64,000 nucleotides of DNA, from positions 1,178,001-1,242,000 of the forward strand of contig JAPEUQ010000012.1 in NCBI GenBank assembly GCA_027946365.1, written 5' to 3'. Under the pieces are notes generated by a model. That model had not been told where the DNA came from. It ran no database searches and worked only from the letters and a program-made list of their open reading frames with translations. The translations under genes were made by a program, and so were the position numbers. Positions 11,439-22,525 of the stretch are shown piece by piece (position 1 is the first letter of the stretch; the number at the start of each line of letters is the position of its first letter). This DNA comes from Kalmusia sp. IMI 367209 (Eukaryota; Ascomycota; Dothideomycetes; Pleosporales; Didymosphaeriaceae).

Positions 11439-14208
11439 CTAACCCGCCAACTCCACTCGCCGACCAAGCACCGCCCTAGCTTCTGTCTCGCTGAGCAACT
11501 CCATGCCCAGCTCCTCAAGCACCTCCCTAGCACTGTGATTATCAGCAAAGAGCCGCCTTTCAACTTCCCAAAGCCCAAGCTCAGCGCCACCCGAGGTAGT
11601 GTCGCCGCCCGTTTCTTTTTGCGGCGCCTCGTCGTCTTCTGCTGCATCCCAGGCTTCCCAGTCTTCGCCACCGTCATCGGCATCAGGCCATTGAGTCGTA
11701 GCTTTGCCACCCTTGACTGGGAGCCCGACGAGTTGAACGCCCTCGAGGCACTTGCGCAGCCCGGCTTCAGCCACTCCCGGGCCTACTGCCTTGTCGACGG
11801 CACGACATATGGCCGCAAGATCAGCTGATAGTTGTGCCGCACCCGCGGTCGAGAAGTGATGTCGGCTCAGGACGTTGTCCCAGATCGTGTTCGACACGAT
11901 AGTGAGCACCCCTCGAGCGATACGGCGCAGTGGGGCGGGAGCCAGAGCGCGGGATAGAAATCCCAGCGTACTGGTTAGGTAGGTGATGAGTGGGTCGAGC
12001 TCTGCAGTAGACGACATGGTGGCGTTTGAGGAGGCTGAGGAGCCGGCAAGGGTGGCCCATGGGTTACTGCAAAAGTAAATACGGGCGAAACGCTGAAATT
12101 GCCGCTTTGGGACTCACATGTGTCGATAGGCTCGCAACGCCTCCCGCACGTTACTGGTTATGGTGTCGATTATGATCTTTTCGCTACGAATGCGGAGGCG
12201 CGAGTACGCCGCTGCGGTTTCGTCAAAAAGCGCGCCGCCGTCGCTGTCACCGCCTACGGCTTTTGACGTGCGCTCTGCCACATCAGCGACAGACATGGCA
12301 CCGATGTTATTGGCTTGGCGAGCACGATCTTGCAGCTCGTCCCAGATGTCAAGGAAGAACTATACGGTGTATTAGCTTCGAATTGTGAATCTTCCGGTAT
12401 AGCGGTCAGTGGCAACCTACCACGTCGTCGCTCCAGTCCCGCATCGCCCTTTCCAGGTAGTCTGCACTACCATAGGTCTTACAGAGCCGCTCCAGTCCTT
12501 CGATGCCAAGCAGCCTTTCTTGCTCTTCTTTCGAAACGCCTCCCACAGCACGGCCCAATGATGTGGTCATGGTGAGATATGCTTCGAGATTCCCGGCGAG
12601 CCGCTCGTGAAGCTTGTCAAAGATGGCGATCTGAATGTCGATCAAGAATCTGAGTTTTTGCGAGAAAGATGTCAAGGGTCGGTATCGATCTGAGCTGGTA
12701 AGTCGTGAGCTGTCAAAGTGTGGGCGCGGGTGTCCTGACCTGTAATTGTTTCAAGCAAGTCGTTGACGCGAATCGCTCCCTTGGTGGGTTTCGTGGCTTT
12801 GGGATCTACACTCTCGTAGTCTAGATCTCCGAAATCAGCGGCCTCGACAATACTCTGATAGCGGGCCAGTGCAACTAAGCGCAAGTCAGTTTCCGAGGAT
12901 CATGTCAGACGTGGACAACGGGCGAATCGTACAATCCTTCTCGACCTGCAGCCACCGCCCGAACCAGTCTCCCTGGACGAGGAACTCCCACGACAGGCCC
13001 TTCCACCCGTCCAGCCCGTAGCCGCCGTCGTACCGCCAATCCTCCCTAATGGTGGTGTCGAAACTCATGACCTCGTGCATGAGGTGGCTCAAAAGCTGGG
13101 GTTGGCCAGCCACTTTCGGAAGAAGGGCGCCAATTTTGGTCCGCAACATGGGCAGTAGCGCGGTGATGAAGGCAGCCGTCGCGTCAATGTAGACGGGGTT
13201 CAATGCAAGGTCCGTGCCGCGGAACTGCTTCAGCAAGATGGGCTGCATGTAGTCAACCACGAAGCCACTGTAATCGTTGAGCAGGGTCGTCATGTGCGAC
13301 AGGAAATATTCAGGTCTATCGATGCGGTTCGTAGCCTTGTCGCCATCGAAGTGATAGCGGAAACGCATTTCCAGGGGCTGCACCAGGACTTGGAAGGGGA
13401 AGAGCACAGCAGGGAGCTTGATGTTGCTCGCCTGGCCCTGCGCATATCCCGCGCCGTCCAGCTCGGGCATCTGCAGGTCGAGCAGCTTCGACACGGCCGT
13501 CTCCCATTCCTCGTGCAGGGCGCTGCCGATGGTGGCTGTTGGGGTGGGCCATCTGATCTTCTTCAGCACCTGGTCGAGACGGGAGGAGAAGGCGTCGAGT
13601 ATCTTGGAGCGCAGGGCCTGGGTGATTTGGTCTACGTGGTACAGCAACTGGGGAGCAGCCCCCTCGGCCTCGTGCTGCAAGCGGAGCAGGCGGGTGTGGA
13701 GGGAGCGCAGCTGCTTGTAGGGCGCGAGAGCAGCCTCATTGGACGTCTGCAGCTGCGATTGTGCCTCGTTGCTGGGGCGCGTCAGCCGTGGTCTGTCTGC
13801 ACACACACGCGCGCACGCGCGCTGGCTGTCCTACCTCAGTACATGGACCTCGCGCAGCAGCTCTACGTAGGCGTTGGCCACGTCCAGGCGCTGCAGCGTG
13901 TCCAGGACCTGCTCGAAGCGGGGCACGGCGTCGTCGCTGGTCTCGGAGGCGGCGACGACGAGCAGGCGGCGGTCAATGTCGGCCTGGTCGGCATCGAAGG
14001 CGCGGGCGCGGTCCTGCAGCGAAGCGTGGTGGGCGTGCGAGGCCTGCTTCGCGTCGTGGAGGTCGCGCTGGGCGTCATGCAACTGCTGCTTGAGCAGGCC
14101 GTGCTGGGCATGGATGCTGGCCAGCAGCTGGTCGAGCGAGCCCAGGTCCTGGGGCGTCTGCAGCTTGTCGTCGAGGTAGTCGGCCACGCGGATCTGCGCG
14201 TCGTCCAT
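11439..14208 (-). CDS. RINT-1/Tip20 family tethering protein
   Basis: Six exons on the minus strand (14208-13835, 13771-12933, 12874-12740, 12689-12421, 12359-12118, 12066-11439) give 828 aa; introns of 50-63 nt fit every phase. The first 120 residues form a coiled coil (QLLASIHAQHGLLKQQL). The family core follows: PAVLFPFQVLVQPLEMRF, then joined motifs EKDFALARYQSIV, ITDRYRPLTSFSQKLRFL and VFFLDIWDELQ. The C-terminus is acidic (DADDGGEDWEAWDAAEDDE). RINT-1/Tip20 belongs to the Dsl1/NRZ complex, which tethers Golgi-derived COPI vesicles at the ER with SNAREs. It shares its upstream region with the divergent Nop9 gene. I chose ATG 14208 because the in-frame sequence upstream is Arg/Ser low complexity. 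Confidence 0.93.
13799..13823. repeat. alternating purine-pyrimidine tract in RINT1 intron 1
   Basis: About 25 nt of (CA)n running into (CG)n, inside the first 63-nt intron of the RINT1 homologue. Such alternation is the classic sequence requirement for Z-DNA; whether it forms here is unknown. Confidence 0.8.
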
Positions 14209-14485
14209 GGCGGGCGTTATGGGCGGGCGGGCTTGTTTGCAGTGAATGTGTGTGTGTGTACGGCTTCGGCGGCGGCGGCAGCGGCAGCTCTGCGCTCGGT
14301 GGCGCGCGAATTCGCCGATCGATCTGGAAGACGGGCGCACAGGCCAGTGGCTGCCGTTGATGCATGCTCGCTAGCCCGCTTTAGCAACCCTCGTGGCAAG
14401 CTTTCTCAGGCCACTTTCCAGCACTGTCCGCAACTGTCCGCAACACACTCTGCAAAGCTGACCGCGGCGCGAAGGCCCTGCACTG

Positions 14486-14575
14486 CCAGCAAGCCAGCAA
14501 GCCAGCAAGCCAGCCCGCCAGTCTCTGGCCCTGCCCCTGATCTGCTCTGATCTGACCTGATCTGATCTGCTCGGA
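14486..14575. repeat. short tandem repeats in the divergent promoter
   Basis: Four near-perfect copies of an 8-nt AGCAAGCC unit are followed, after a short spacer, by several CTGATCTG-type units. The two arrays have different units, so they are separate small expansions. Confidence 0.8.
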
Positions 14576-14589
14576 TGCCCGCCCAGCTG

Positions 14590-14599
14590 CGTATATAAG
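14590..14599 (+). promoter_or_regulatory. TATA box of the Nop9 gene
   Basis: CGTATATAAGG lies about 160 nt before the Nop9 ATG (14755). A leader with A-rich sequence (AAAAAAAAAC) immediately precedes the start codon. Confidence 0.6.
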
Positions 14600-14754
14600 G
14601 CTGGTCCCTGTTCCGAGCGTGTGCTGTACCTGGCGTGCCGTCGTCTGTGGATCCCCGCATCTCAGATAGCCGAGCCAGCAGGCTTGGGTCCTGGGTCTTT
14701 TTTTCCCAGCCCCAAACCTCCCGCCGCCACTCGACGGAAAAGACAAAAAAAAAC

Positions 14755-17009
14755 ATGCCCAAGGAGAACAGGAAGCGCGGCCGTCGCGAGGAGCAGAAGA
14801 AGCGCAAGCGCGAGCACGACGACCCCGACGCTGCCTCCAAACGCCGCAGAAAGAGCGTCGACGACGACCCAGACGCGCCCCGCGAGGACGAGCCCTTCCA
14901 GGATGAAGCCATTGATGGCGTCACACGCCCGGGGGCCATGCCCTTCTACGGCATGCTCGACGAGGACGAGCAGGAGTACTTCAAGCGCGCCGACGAGCTG
15001 CTGGAGCTCAACCAGTTCGACGGTCCCGACGAGCGCAACCTCTTCATCGAGAGCGTCTACAAGGAGGCAGACGGCAAGGAGCTGAAGATCGCCAACAGCC
15101 AGTCTTGCTCGCGGCTGCTGGAGCGCTTGATTCTCCTGTCTACCCCGATGCAGCTCAAAGCCTTGTTCCAACAGTTCAACGGCCAGTGAGTCCACCCGCC
15201 CCTCGCGCCTGCCCTTCCCATGCTAACCTAGGCAGCTTCGTCCACCTCGTCCAGCACCGATTCGCCTCGCACTGTTGCGAAGCTTTGTTCATACAAGCCG
15301 CACCCATCGTTACCCAAGAAGTTGCCAAACCCGACCTCATACACACCCCACCCTCATCCGATCCGAACCAGGTCGTCTCTTCCATGGAGAACCTCTTTTT
15401 GTTCACCTTGGACGAGCTCGAGGGCTTCTTGGGCTACCTGATCACCGAACGCTTTGCATCGCACGTCTTGCGCGTCCTGCTCGTTGTGCTATCCGGCACC
15501 CCGCTGGAGAAGCAGGGCAACAAATCAGCCTTACACAGCAAAAGGAAGGAGAAGGTAGGAGTTCCTGGTTCAGACAAGACCAACAATGAATACGTCTTGG
15601 GTCAGAGAAAAGTGCCGCAGTCCTTCCTCGATGCCCTGCAGAAGGTCATCAACGACAGCGTCGCGAATCTGGACACAAATTACCTCCAGATGCTCGCGAC
15701 GCATCCCACGGGAAATCCCACGCTGCAGTTGATGCTTAAGCTAGAGCTTACTCTATTTGGCAAATCAAAAGCGAAGGACGAAAATTCCATCATTCGCAAA
15801 TTGCTCCCGGACGACCCTATCAAGGAAGACACCCCTAGCGCGGCCTTCATCAACGGTCTGGTGTATGATGCTGTCGGTTCCAGGTTGTTGGAAACAATCA
15901 TAGAGCATGCTCCCGGGAAATTGTTCAAGTCAATCTACAGGCAGTTCTTCCAGGAGCGCATGGGTAGCCTTGCCCGGAATGAGATCGCTGGTTATGTTGC
16001 CGGTCGAATCTTGGAACGGCTGAGCAAAGACGACCTGGAGGAAGCGACGCGCCAGATCATTGAACAAATCCCGAATCTGACGGAGCGCAATCGAACCGCA
16101 ATCATCAAGACGCTGATTGAACGCTGCGTTGCTCGAGGGGTAGACACTGTTCCCATCGCAGCCCAGTTGGAGGCTGCATACGGCGGATCCAATGGATTCG
16201 AGATAACACGCATGCTCAAGCTAGGCGAAGCACCGTCCGAAGACGGCAAGGCAAACTCCAAACACGAGCACCAACAGCCAGACAAGGTTCACGGGTCTTT
16301 GCTTGCACAGACAATGATGACGGTAGATGGACCTCTAGGTAATCTCGTCTTCGACTCCTTCACTCGACTAGGTGATTACATGACCCTACGGGTGGCTCGC
16401 GATCCAGCAGCGTCACGAACGTTACAAGCGGCGTTGGTGTCGCCTAATGCTTCTGTCATCTTCCGAAGAAAAGTCATCCAAAAATTCTACGGGCACGTTG
16501 GTGAGCTTGCTTTGGACCCCGCAGGCTCCCACGTCATCGACTCCATTTGGGAAGGCACGGCTGGCCTCGCTTTCATTCGTGAACGTATTGCAGAAGAACT
16601 TGCAGAGAATGAGGCTTCGCTGCGAGAATCCCATGTTGGTCGCGCTGTGTGGCGAAATTGGCGGATGGACCTGTACAGGCGACGCAGGCATGACTGGGTG
16701 AAGCAGGCGCGCTACACGGCTGGAAACGACGGGTTTCAGTCCTTTCCTGAGAGCAACGGCGAAGTAACTCCGCCTGCGACAGGACGTAAAACTGGTGGTC
16801 ATCTCTCGGCCATCGAGTTGGCTCGAAAGAAGTGGGCAGAAAGTCAAGCCGCGAAGGCGAAATTGGATACAGAGAAAGCCAAGAGAGATGCAGCACACGC
16901 GAAAAAAGAGGGCAAGGTGGAAAGTAAAAAGGAGAAGCATGCGCTGAGGGAGTCCAGTCGCGACAGCAGCAGCAAAGGAAAAGGAAAAACGAGCGTTGTA
17001 GCACATTGA
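14755..17009 (+). CDS. NOP9: nucleolar protein 9, pumilio-repeat ribosome biogenesis factor
   Basis: Two exons (14755-15185 and 15236-17009; 50-nt intron with GCTAAC branch point) encode 734 aa. The N-terminus is a basic nuclear/nucleolar tail (MPKENRKRGRREEQKKRKR). It is followed by the Nop9 signature EQEYFKRADELLELNQF and by KELKIANSQSCSRLLERLI, the first Pumilio-like repeat. The join restores FNGHFVHLVQHRFASHCCE. Further repeats run to about residue 640 (SHVIDSIWEGTAGLAFIRE), and the C-terminus is Lys-rich coiled coil. Nop9 binds pre-18S rRNA near the 3' cleavage site and is needed for small-subunit maturation. Length and order agree with fungal Nop9. Confidence 0.95.
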
Positions 17010-17300
17010 CTTCATTAATCGGGCGTTGTTTGCAGTTTGCTTCGTGGCGCACCATTGCGGTCATGGGAATGGCGGCGTTTATGTGGGGACCGGGGGTTTG
17101 GGATGGGTTTGATTCGATCTAGATACCTTTGGTTCGGCGGTGAGTCCTTTCTGCCGGCAGTACTTCCGTGAGGAAATATTTAAGTTGATGTCGACATCCT
17201 TGTGTTGCCCTTGCACCTCCCATATCTTAGATCTTTGGCGTTGCCCTGTTTTCCTTCTTCCTTTTCTGGGTTTTGACTGACCTTCCGGTCATCCGTCATT

Positions 17301-19004
17301 ATGTCTGGTGTTGCTAATGAAGTCGAGACCCCACTTTATCGGGCTGACGAGGTCAAAGAGGTATCCCGAATCCTTTCCCACTAGTTGAACATGCCGTCAC
17401 TGACTCACAAACAGCTCCTTGAGGCTGTAGAGAAATTGATCATACCGTTCATCCGCTCGGCAGATGAAGATGCCGCCACTAAGCATACTGGACATGGCCT
17501 TGCTATTCCTGGCGGAGGACCTAGGACTGCACTGGTCGAACACCACCCTCCCAAGAAACTTGAGGCTATCCTGAATCTCAGCATCCCAGAACAAGGAGGT
17601 GGCAAAGGATGGACTTGTCCAGATTGTTGAGAAGGTGTTGCAGTATAGCGTGAACACTTAGGATCAAGGATTCTTGGATAAGTTGTACGCGAGTACGAAT
17701 GCGGTATGCCTTTTATCTTTCGGCCGTAGTCGGCCCTAGGGACAACTCAAAGACTCATGAATGTGATAGGTCGGATTAGTCTCAGAGCTCCTTCTCGCAA
17801 CGCTGAATACGAATGTATGCATACCCAGTAGCGATTGTAGATTCGGTCCCCTTATTGATTGTATGTTTAGGCGCACGTCTACCAAGTCTCTCCCGTTCTG
17901 ACACTCGTCGAAAAACACACCACAAAATTCCTCGCCCACCTATTTGGCTACACATCCCCTCATTGCGGCGGCATAAGCCAGCCTGGCGGTTCAGCGTCAA
18001 ACTCGTCTGCCATTGTCATTGCTCGGAACACGCTCTATCCTGAGACCAAGGAGAATGGCAATGGAAGCCGGAGGTTCACGCTATTCACATCTGCACATGG
18101 CCACTACTCGCTGGAAAAAGCAGCACAGATGTTCGGTCTTGGGTCCAAGAACGTGATCGCTGTCCCCATCGACGACCACGGCCGCATGATACCCTCCGAA
18201 CTAGAAAGGTTAGTAAAAGAAAGCAAAGAGAAAGGCGAGACCCCTTTCTTCGTCAACGCTACGGCTGGAACCACTGTCCTCGGCTCCTTCGACCCCTTCA
18301 CCGCCCTCTCTACCATCTGTAAAGAGCACAAGCTCTGGTTCCACATCGACGGGTCCTGGGGTGGTTCTGTCATCTTCAATTCGACCTATCGCAAAGGCCG
18401 TTTGGACGGTGTACATCTCGCAGACTCCATCGCCGTGAACCCACACAAGATGCTCGGCGTGCCCATGACATCGAGCTTTTTGCTCGCAAAAGATCTCCGC
18501 GAATTTTGGAGCGCGATGACGTTGCCCGCAGGCTACTTGTTCCACAACGCAAGCGATTCTGTAGACGACATATACGACCTCGCAGACCTCACGCCACAGT
18601 GCGGCCGCCGCGCAGACGCTCTTAAATTCTTCCTCGCGCTGCAATACTATGGGCAACAGCACTTCTCCGACCTCGTGGGCCGCGCATACTCCGCCGCAGA
18701 GTACCTCAATTCCCTCGTGTCTTCCTCGCCCAACTTTGTCATAGTGAGCCCCTCGCCGCTGCCCTGTATGCAGGTCTGCTTTTACTATGCACGCAGCGGG
18801 AGGTTGAGCGAGGATGAGGATGGAAATAGTCGGGTGACTAGCGAGGTGGCTACGAGGTTGATCAGTAGGGGATTTATGGTCGATTATGCGCCTGGGCCAA
18901 AGGGCAAATTCTTTAGGGTCGTTGTAAACGGAGGGACACGGAAGGGTACCCTGGATGGTCTTGTGAAGGCGATTGAGGAGTCCGCTGGAGAGTTAGGATA
19001 TTGA
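17301..19004 (+). pseudogene. PLP-dependent glutamate/cysteine-sulfinate-type decarboxylase, disrupted
   Basis: The gene reads from ATG 17301 through exons 17301-17360, 17415-17703, 17769-17813 and 17871-19004. The last two, with their splice sites, are intact. They include an SAHGHYSLEKAA block, the HIDGSWGGS aspartate region, and the PLP lysine in NPHKMLGVPM. Exon 2 carries two lesions. One extra base near 17604-17608 (GGCAAAGGATGG) shifts the frame. After correcting it, codon TAG at 17659-17661 interrupts YSVNT-x-DQGFLDKLY, where the family usually has Trp. Exon 2 is 289 nt, one more than the 288 that phase-0 splicing needs, which supports a real insertion. Relatives make GABA or hypotaurine/taurine precursors. 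A truncated product could arise from internal starts, but full activity is not expected. Confidence 0.85.
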
Positions 19005-19694
19005 TTGATGCGGTAGGAGGTGCTACATGAAATACGCTACGAATTTATGAAGTACGCAATTCAAAATTGTATCACCACGACTTGACAGCCCTTCATAGTA
19101 AGTTTCGCAACGCATGGTTTGTCTGCACGCATTCATGGCGATGTGATTCTCAGCGCGGTATTCGGTAATTACGGCTCTCTGCCCAGACACTATTCAATGG
19201 CGACAACGATTCCAACGAGGCTGAGTCGTGTCTCATTCTTTACTTAAAGAGGCAATTATTTGATGCTACGCGCGCACCTGCGCTAAGGTCATCGCATGGG
19301 GTCCAGGTCCTCTCGGCGAGTGTGTAAACCATTGCCGTTCTTGTCCTAAACAAGCTCGCATTCGATCATCTCTTGCGACGAGTACATACAGCCATGTCCG
19401 CAGGGATCGAACGACTCGGTGCCGCCCGCGCATCTCGCGCTCCGCGGACGGCGCTTCGCTTTAGATACGATGGAGCGAAGGGCCAAGCGCCAAGCTGCAT
19501 CTGAGCATACGCAAGTGCTGTGCGAAGCAGGATTGCGAGGTTGTACGTATTACCACGGTGGGCTGGAAGACGCGACTAGTAGCTTCGTGAGTTCACGAAA
19601 CAGTGATGCGAGGAAGGATGCGTTATGATATTAGACTCCCCTAGTCACCTCCGGGCCTCGGATCGTATTGCCTCTCCCACATTCACAGGTTTTT
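19005..19694. other. intergenic, nothing recognised
   Basis: About 690 bp between two plus-strand genes. The short ORF near 19419-19628 has no support. A CACATTCACAG sequence just before ATG 19695 could be the acceptor of a 5' UTR intron. Confidence 0.5.
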
Positions 19695-21309
19695 ATGCCG
19701 TCCAACCTAGTCAAGACGGGTCGCGAAATGGTGACCAAAGCAGCGCTTCAAGTTGCAGGGGATACTCTTCACGGAAAAGACGACGGCTTCAAGAATGAGA
19801 CCGGAGCGAAGCAGAAAGCTAAAAGGGACAAAAAGAAACAGAAAAGGGACGACATCGAGGAGCTTGTCAGGATCGCAGCTGCAGGAATCGGCTTCGTCTC
19901 CGAAGTTGTGAAGCATCGGAAGGAAATGAAGAAGTGGGAATTGGAGCAAGATTCCAACGACGATCATCAGTCAAACGACACGAGCATTTCTAAGGAAGCC
20001 AATGAGGCCCCACAGATCGATCGTCACACATCTGACCACTCGGTCATCTATAGAGAAGACACCTGCAACCAATCCATCTGGGATCTTGACGATGCCATCC
20101 AAGGAGAACTCTCTCACCCCCCGGAAACACAGTCAACATCGTCTAGCGAGTCACATGGCCTCGCTGCCGCTTTCCTCACCAGGCACCACTCCCAGCCCGA
20201 CCCAGAGCACATTCAAAAACTCGCACTACCGGTCGTCATACCACAGCGACGGCCTAAACATCGAGCACGAGGTTTCGTGCGAGCATACGCACCAACAATG
20301 GCCTCCGTCGGCATTGACCAAGAAACATTCCTGGACCTGGTTGACACTTTCAACGAGTCGCTGCAAGCGAGCCCCTGGCTGCATGTTATCAATATCGCCG
20401 GCCTCGCCGGCACAGCAGCCCCCGAGCCACTCTCCATGCTTATCGGCCTTGGAGCTCAAATGGCTACAGATATGGCGATGGAAGTGCAGAGCCGATTTCG
20501 CTCAAACGCGTTTCTGAATCGCATCAATACCGGATTCCTCGCGCCGCGTGGGCTAACCTGTATCGTGGCTACGTGGAATTCGAATGCGAGCGAGGATGAG
20601 ATAGTAACTGTTGTCGACTTCTCGAAAAGCAGTATTGAATCTAGATTCAACGCGAATCCTATTCGGCACGCCAGAGCAATGAAAGACGAGGGGCTCAACA
20701 ACACGGAAGCTTTGAAGAAGGTCGAAGATCAGATGCAGGATGTACTACAGCCTGCGCATGGAGTGTTTCAGGGGTCTGAGTTTGCACCGCTAATCGTGCC
20801 GTCGGCAGAGAAGAAGCGGGCTACACGTGGTGAGCCGGGCGGCGATAGAGGTAAGAAGAACGTGTTTGATCGTGGCGAAGCATGGTTGGACGATTACATG
20901 GATAAGGCCACCAGGGCTAGATGGATAGAAGAGAATGCAGATCTACCAGTGACCAACATAATTCCAAAACCGGAGTTTCGGTCTCGTTATGCCAATCCGG
21001 CGCATCCAGCAGCCAGTGGCGATATCGTAGCTTTCTTCACTGGTGGTCGCTGGCAGTACAGGAATCAGAAGCCTCGTGAGGATAAAGAGAGAAATATCAG
21101 GTCCGATGACAAGTATGACATTCATGGAGATGAACTTCACTTTAACGGATCAAGAGGTGAACGTCCTCACTTAGAACGCGAAGCTAGTGGAAAAGCTAGT
21201 GGATGGAAGCACTTATTCCAGAAAGTAGGTGAGACCGTAAATCACTGCGCATTTGCTGACTGCCCTCCAGGACGTTTTGTACCTCCTCATCGTCAATCAA
21301 CCACCGTAG
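19695..21309 (+). CDS. conserved fungal protein of unknown function
   Basis: Two exons (19695-21224, 21271-21309) give 522 aa. A Lys-rich N-terminal coil (about residues 35-75) is followed by an acidic/Ser-rich linker. The conserved core near residues 190-310 contains RGFVRAYAPTMASVGIDQ and FLDLVDTFNESLQASPWLHV, then a Gly/Ala-rich stretch resembling a membrane-associated helix pair. Reading through gives a 3' end with no likeness to anything. Splicing a 46-nt intron (GTAGGT donor, TGCTGAC branch, CCTCCAG acceptor) gives the C-terminus KDVLYLLIVNQPP, a hydrophobic block I recall from this family of uncharacterised fungal proteins. ATG 19695 is the first ATG in the frame. Function unknown. Confidence 0.75.
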
Positions 21310-21422
21310 AGGAGATTCGCAGGACGCTACTGCAGAAACAATCTAGGAGTGTTCACTAGATTTTGCTGACTCGATCTACAACATGTTACCAAATTCATGT
21401 CGTAGTACTGTACCACAAGCTC

Positions 21423-22281
21423 TCAAATAGATTCTCCCAGTCCTCTGTCATCGAACCGCTCCGGAAGCTCTTCCTCGTACTGTACCTCTTCATCCCACTC
21501 CAAAACTTTGGTATAAGGACTACGCATCCATGCGTTGAGCTCGTGGAGGAACAAGCGGGCATTATCTCGACCGAGAAAATCGGTTAAGAGATCTTCTGCG
21601 TGGCCGTTGCTTGCTTTCAGATCAACCTTCTTTAGTATAGCCACAATATACGAGAGTAGAAACTCGGCATTGCTGCTGGTGGTCGCGCCATTGGACGGTC
21701 CGTCTTCAGGGTCAGTATGAAGGAATGCGAACACACGAAGCTCTCTCCGTATCCATGTGCGAGCCTTTGACTGGAGCTCAGACGAGTTCGCGATCATTTC
21801 TGGTGTGACGTCTCGGTATCCGGACAGTGGATTGCTTCCAACGTGAAGCGAGAGGAGGTTGCGGCGGTACACATGCCGACGCCGCAGTACGGCTATATCT
21901 GGCTGCGGTGACTCATATGGACGACGTGATGCCCATGGTCTACGCGGGAGCCTGTGGTTGGCAAGTGGGGCGCCGGTAGTATGTTGAGTACGAGGAACAG
22001 TGTAGTGTTTGTAGTCGGTGGGTGATGCCCAGTCATACTGAACAGCTACAACTTGGGTTTTACCTGGAACGGTGTTAGTACGCGTGAACGAGAGATGCCA
22101 TTGCAAGCAACCTACAGAGCGGGCAAGTAGCACGCTGCTGCAGCCAGGAAACGAGGCAGATGAAGTCGAAAGTGCAGTGGTTGCAGGGAACAGAGACGGC
22201 ACGTTCCGTGACGGCGGAGAGGCAAATGACGCAGACATCTTCATGTTTGCTGGATGCTGATGGTGGTGATGTTGCGTCCAT
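21423..22281 (-). CDS. RING-finger E3 ubiquitin ligase, fungal Topors-like
   Basis: Two exons (22281-22116, 22063-21423; 52-nt intron, GTAGGT donor, TACTAAC branch) encode 268 aa. The RING lies at residues about 15-55: CVIC, then PCNHC, FICLVSWLQQ and CPLC. The join places CPLCKTQVVAVQYDW across the splice, which is diagnostic because the shorter alternative splice would create a stop. The later block HVYRRNLLSLHVGSN with ELQSKARTWIRRELRVF is shared with Topors-related proteins. It should transfer ubiquitin (in Topors, also SUMO) in the nucleus; the substrate is unknown. It is divergent from the HAD/SAK gene, with 244 bp between starts. The third RING pair looks atypical (FDF where a Cys would be expected). 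Confidence 0.88.
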
Positions 22282-22525
22282 GCGCCGGTACAAGAAGGAT
22301 GGCGATGGCTTTCCGAGACGTCGGAAGCGGTGCGGCGGAGAAGGCACGGGCCCGGTCGCGACTCCCGGCTCCAGCATGTACGGGTCGGTCCTTCTCTCGA
22401 ACCAATGCCAATGCGAATGTTGTGCAACTGCAACCGCTCTTTTCACTCGCGCTCCGGCCGCGCGCCTTCCGACAAGGTCGTCTGACAGACTGTATAACTC
22501 GCCAACATCCGTCTCGCCGGCGTGT
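22282..22525. promoter_or_regulatory. short bidirectional promoter, RING E3 (-) and HAD/SAK (+)
   Basis: Only 244 bp separate the two start codons, so the two genes must share cis elements. No TATA box is obvious in either direction. Confidence 0.55.

Larger units (their letters stand above)
14209..14754. promoter_or_regulatory. bidirectional promoter, RINT1 (-) and Nop9 (+)
   Basis: A 546-bp region between divergent start codons. It contains an 8-mer GCCAGCAA-type repeat (14486-14517), a cluster of overlapping CTGATCTGA-type units (14537-14575) and a TATA box (about 14591) pointing toward Nop9. Confidence 0.6.

Noticed and set aside
13294..14550. 418-codon plus-strand open frame across the RINT1 start
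   Set aside because: It is antisense to well-supported RINT1 exons 1-2, rich in Leu/Val/Gly and Arg from GC-rich codons, and has no domain.
17597..17661. Intron from GTGGCA to ACTTAG as a rescue of the decarboxylase frame
   Set aside because: The donor is weak, and the intron would delete the conserved VQIVEKVLQYSVNT segment.
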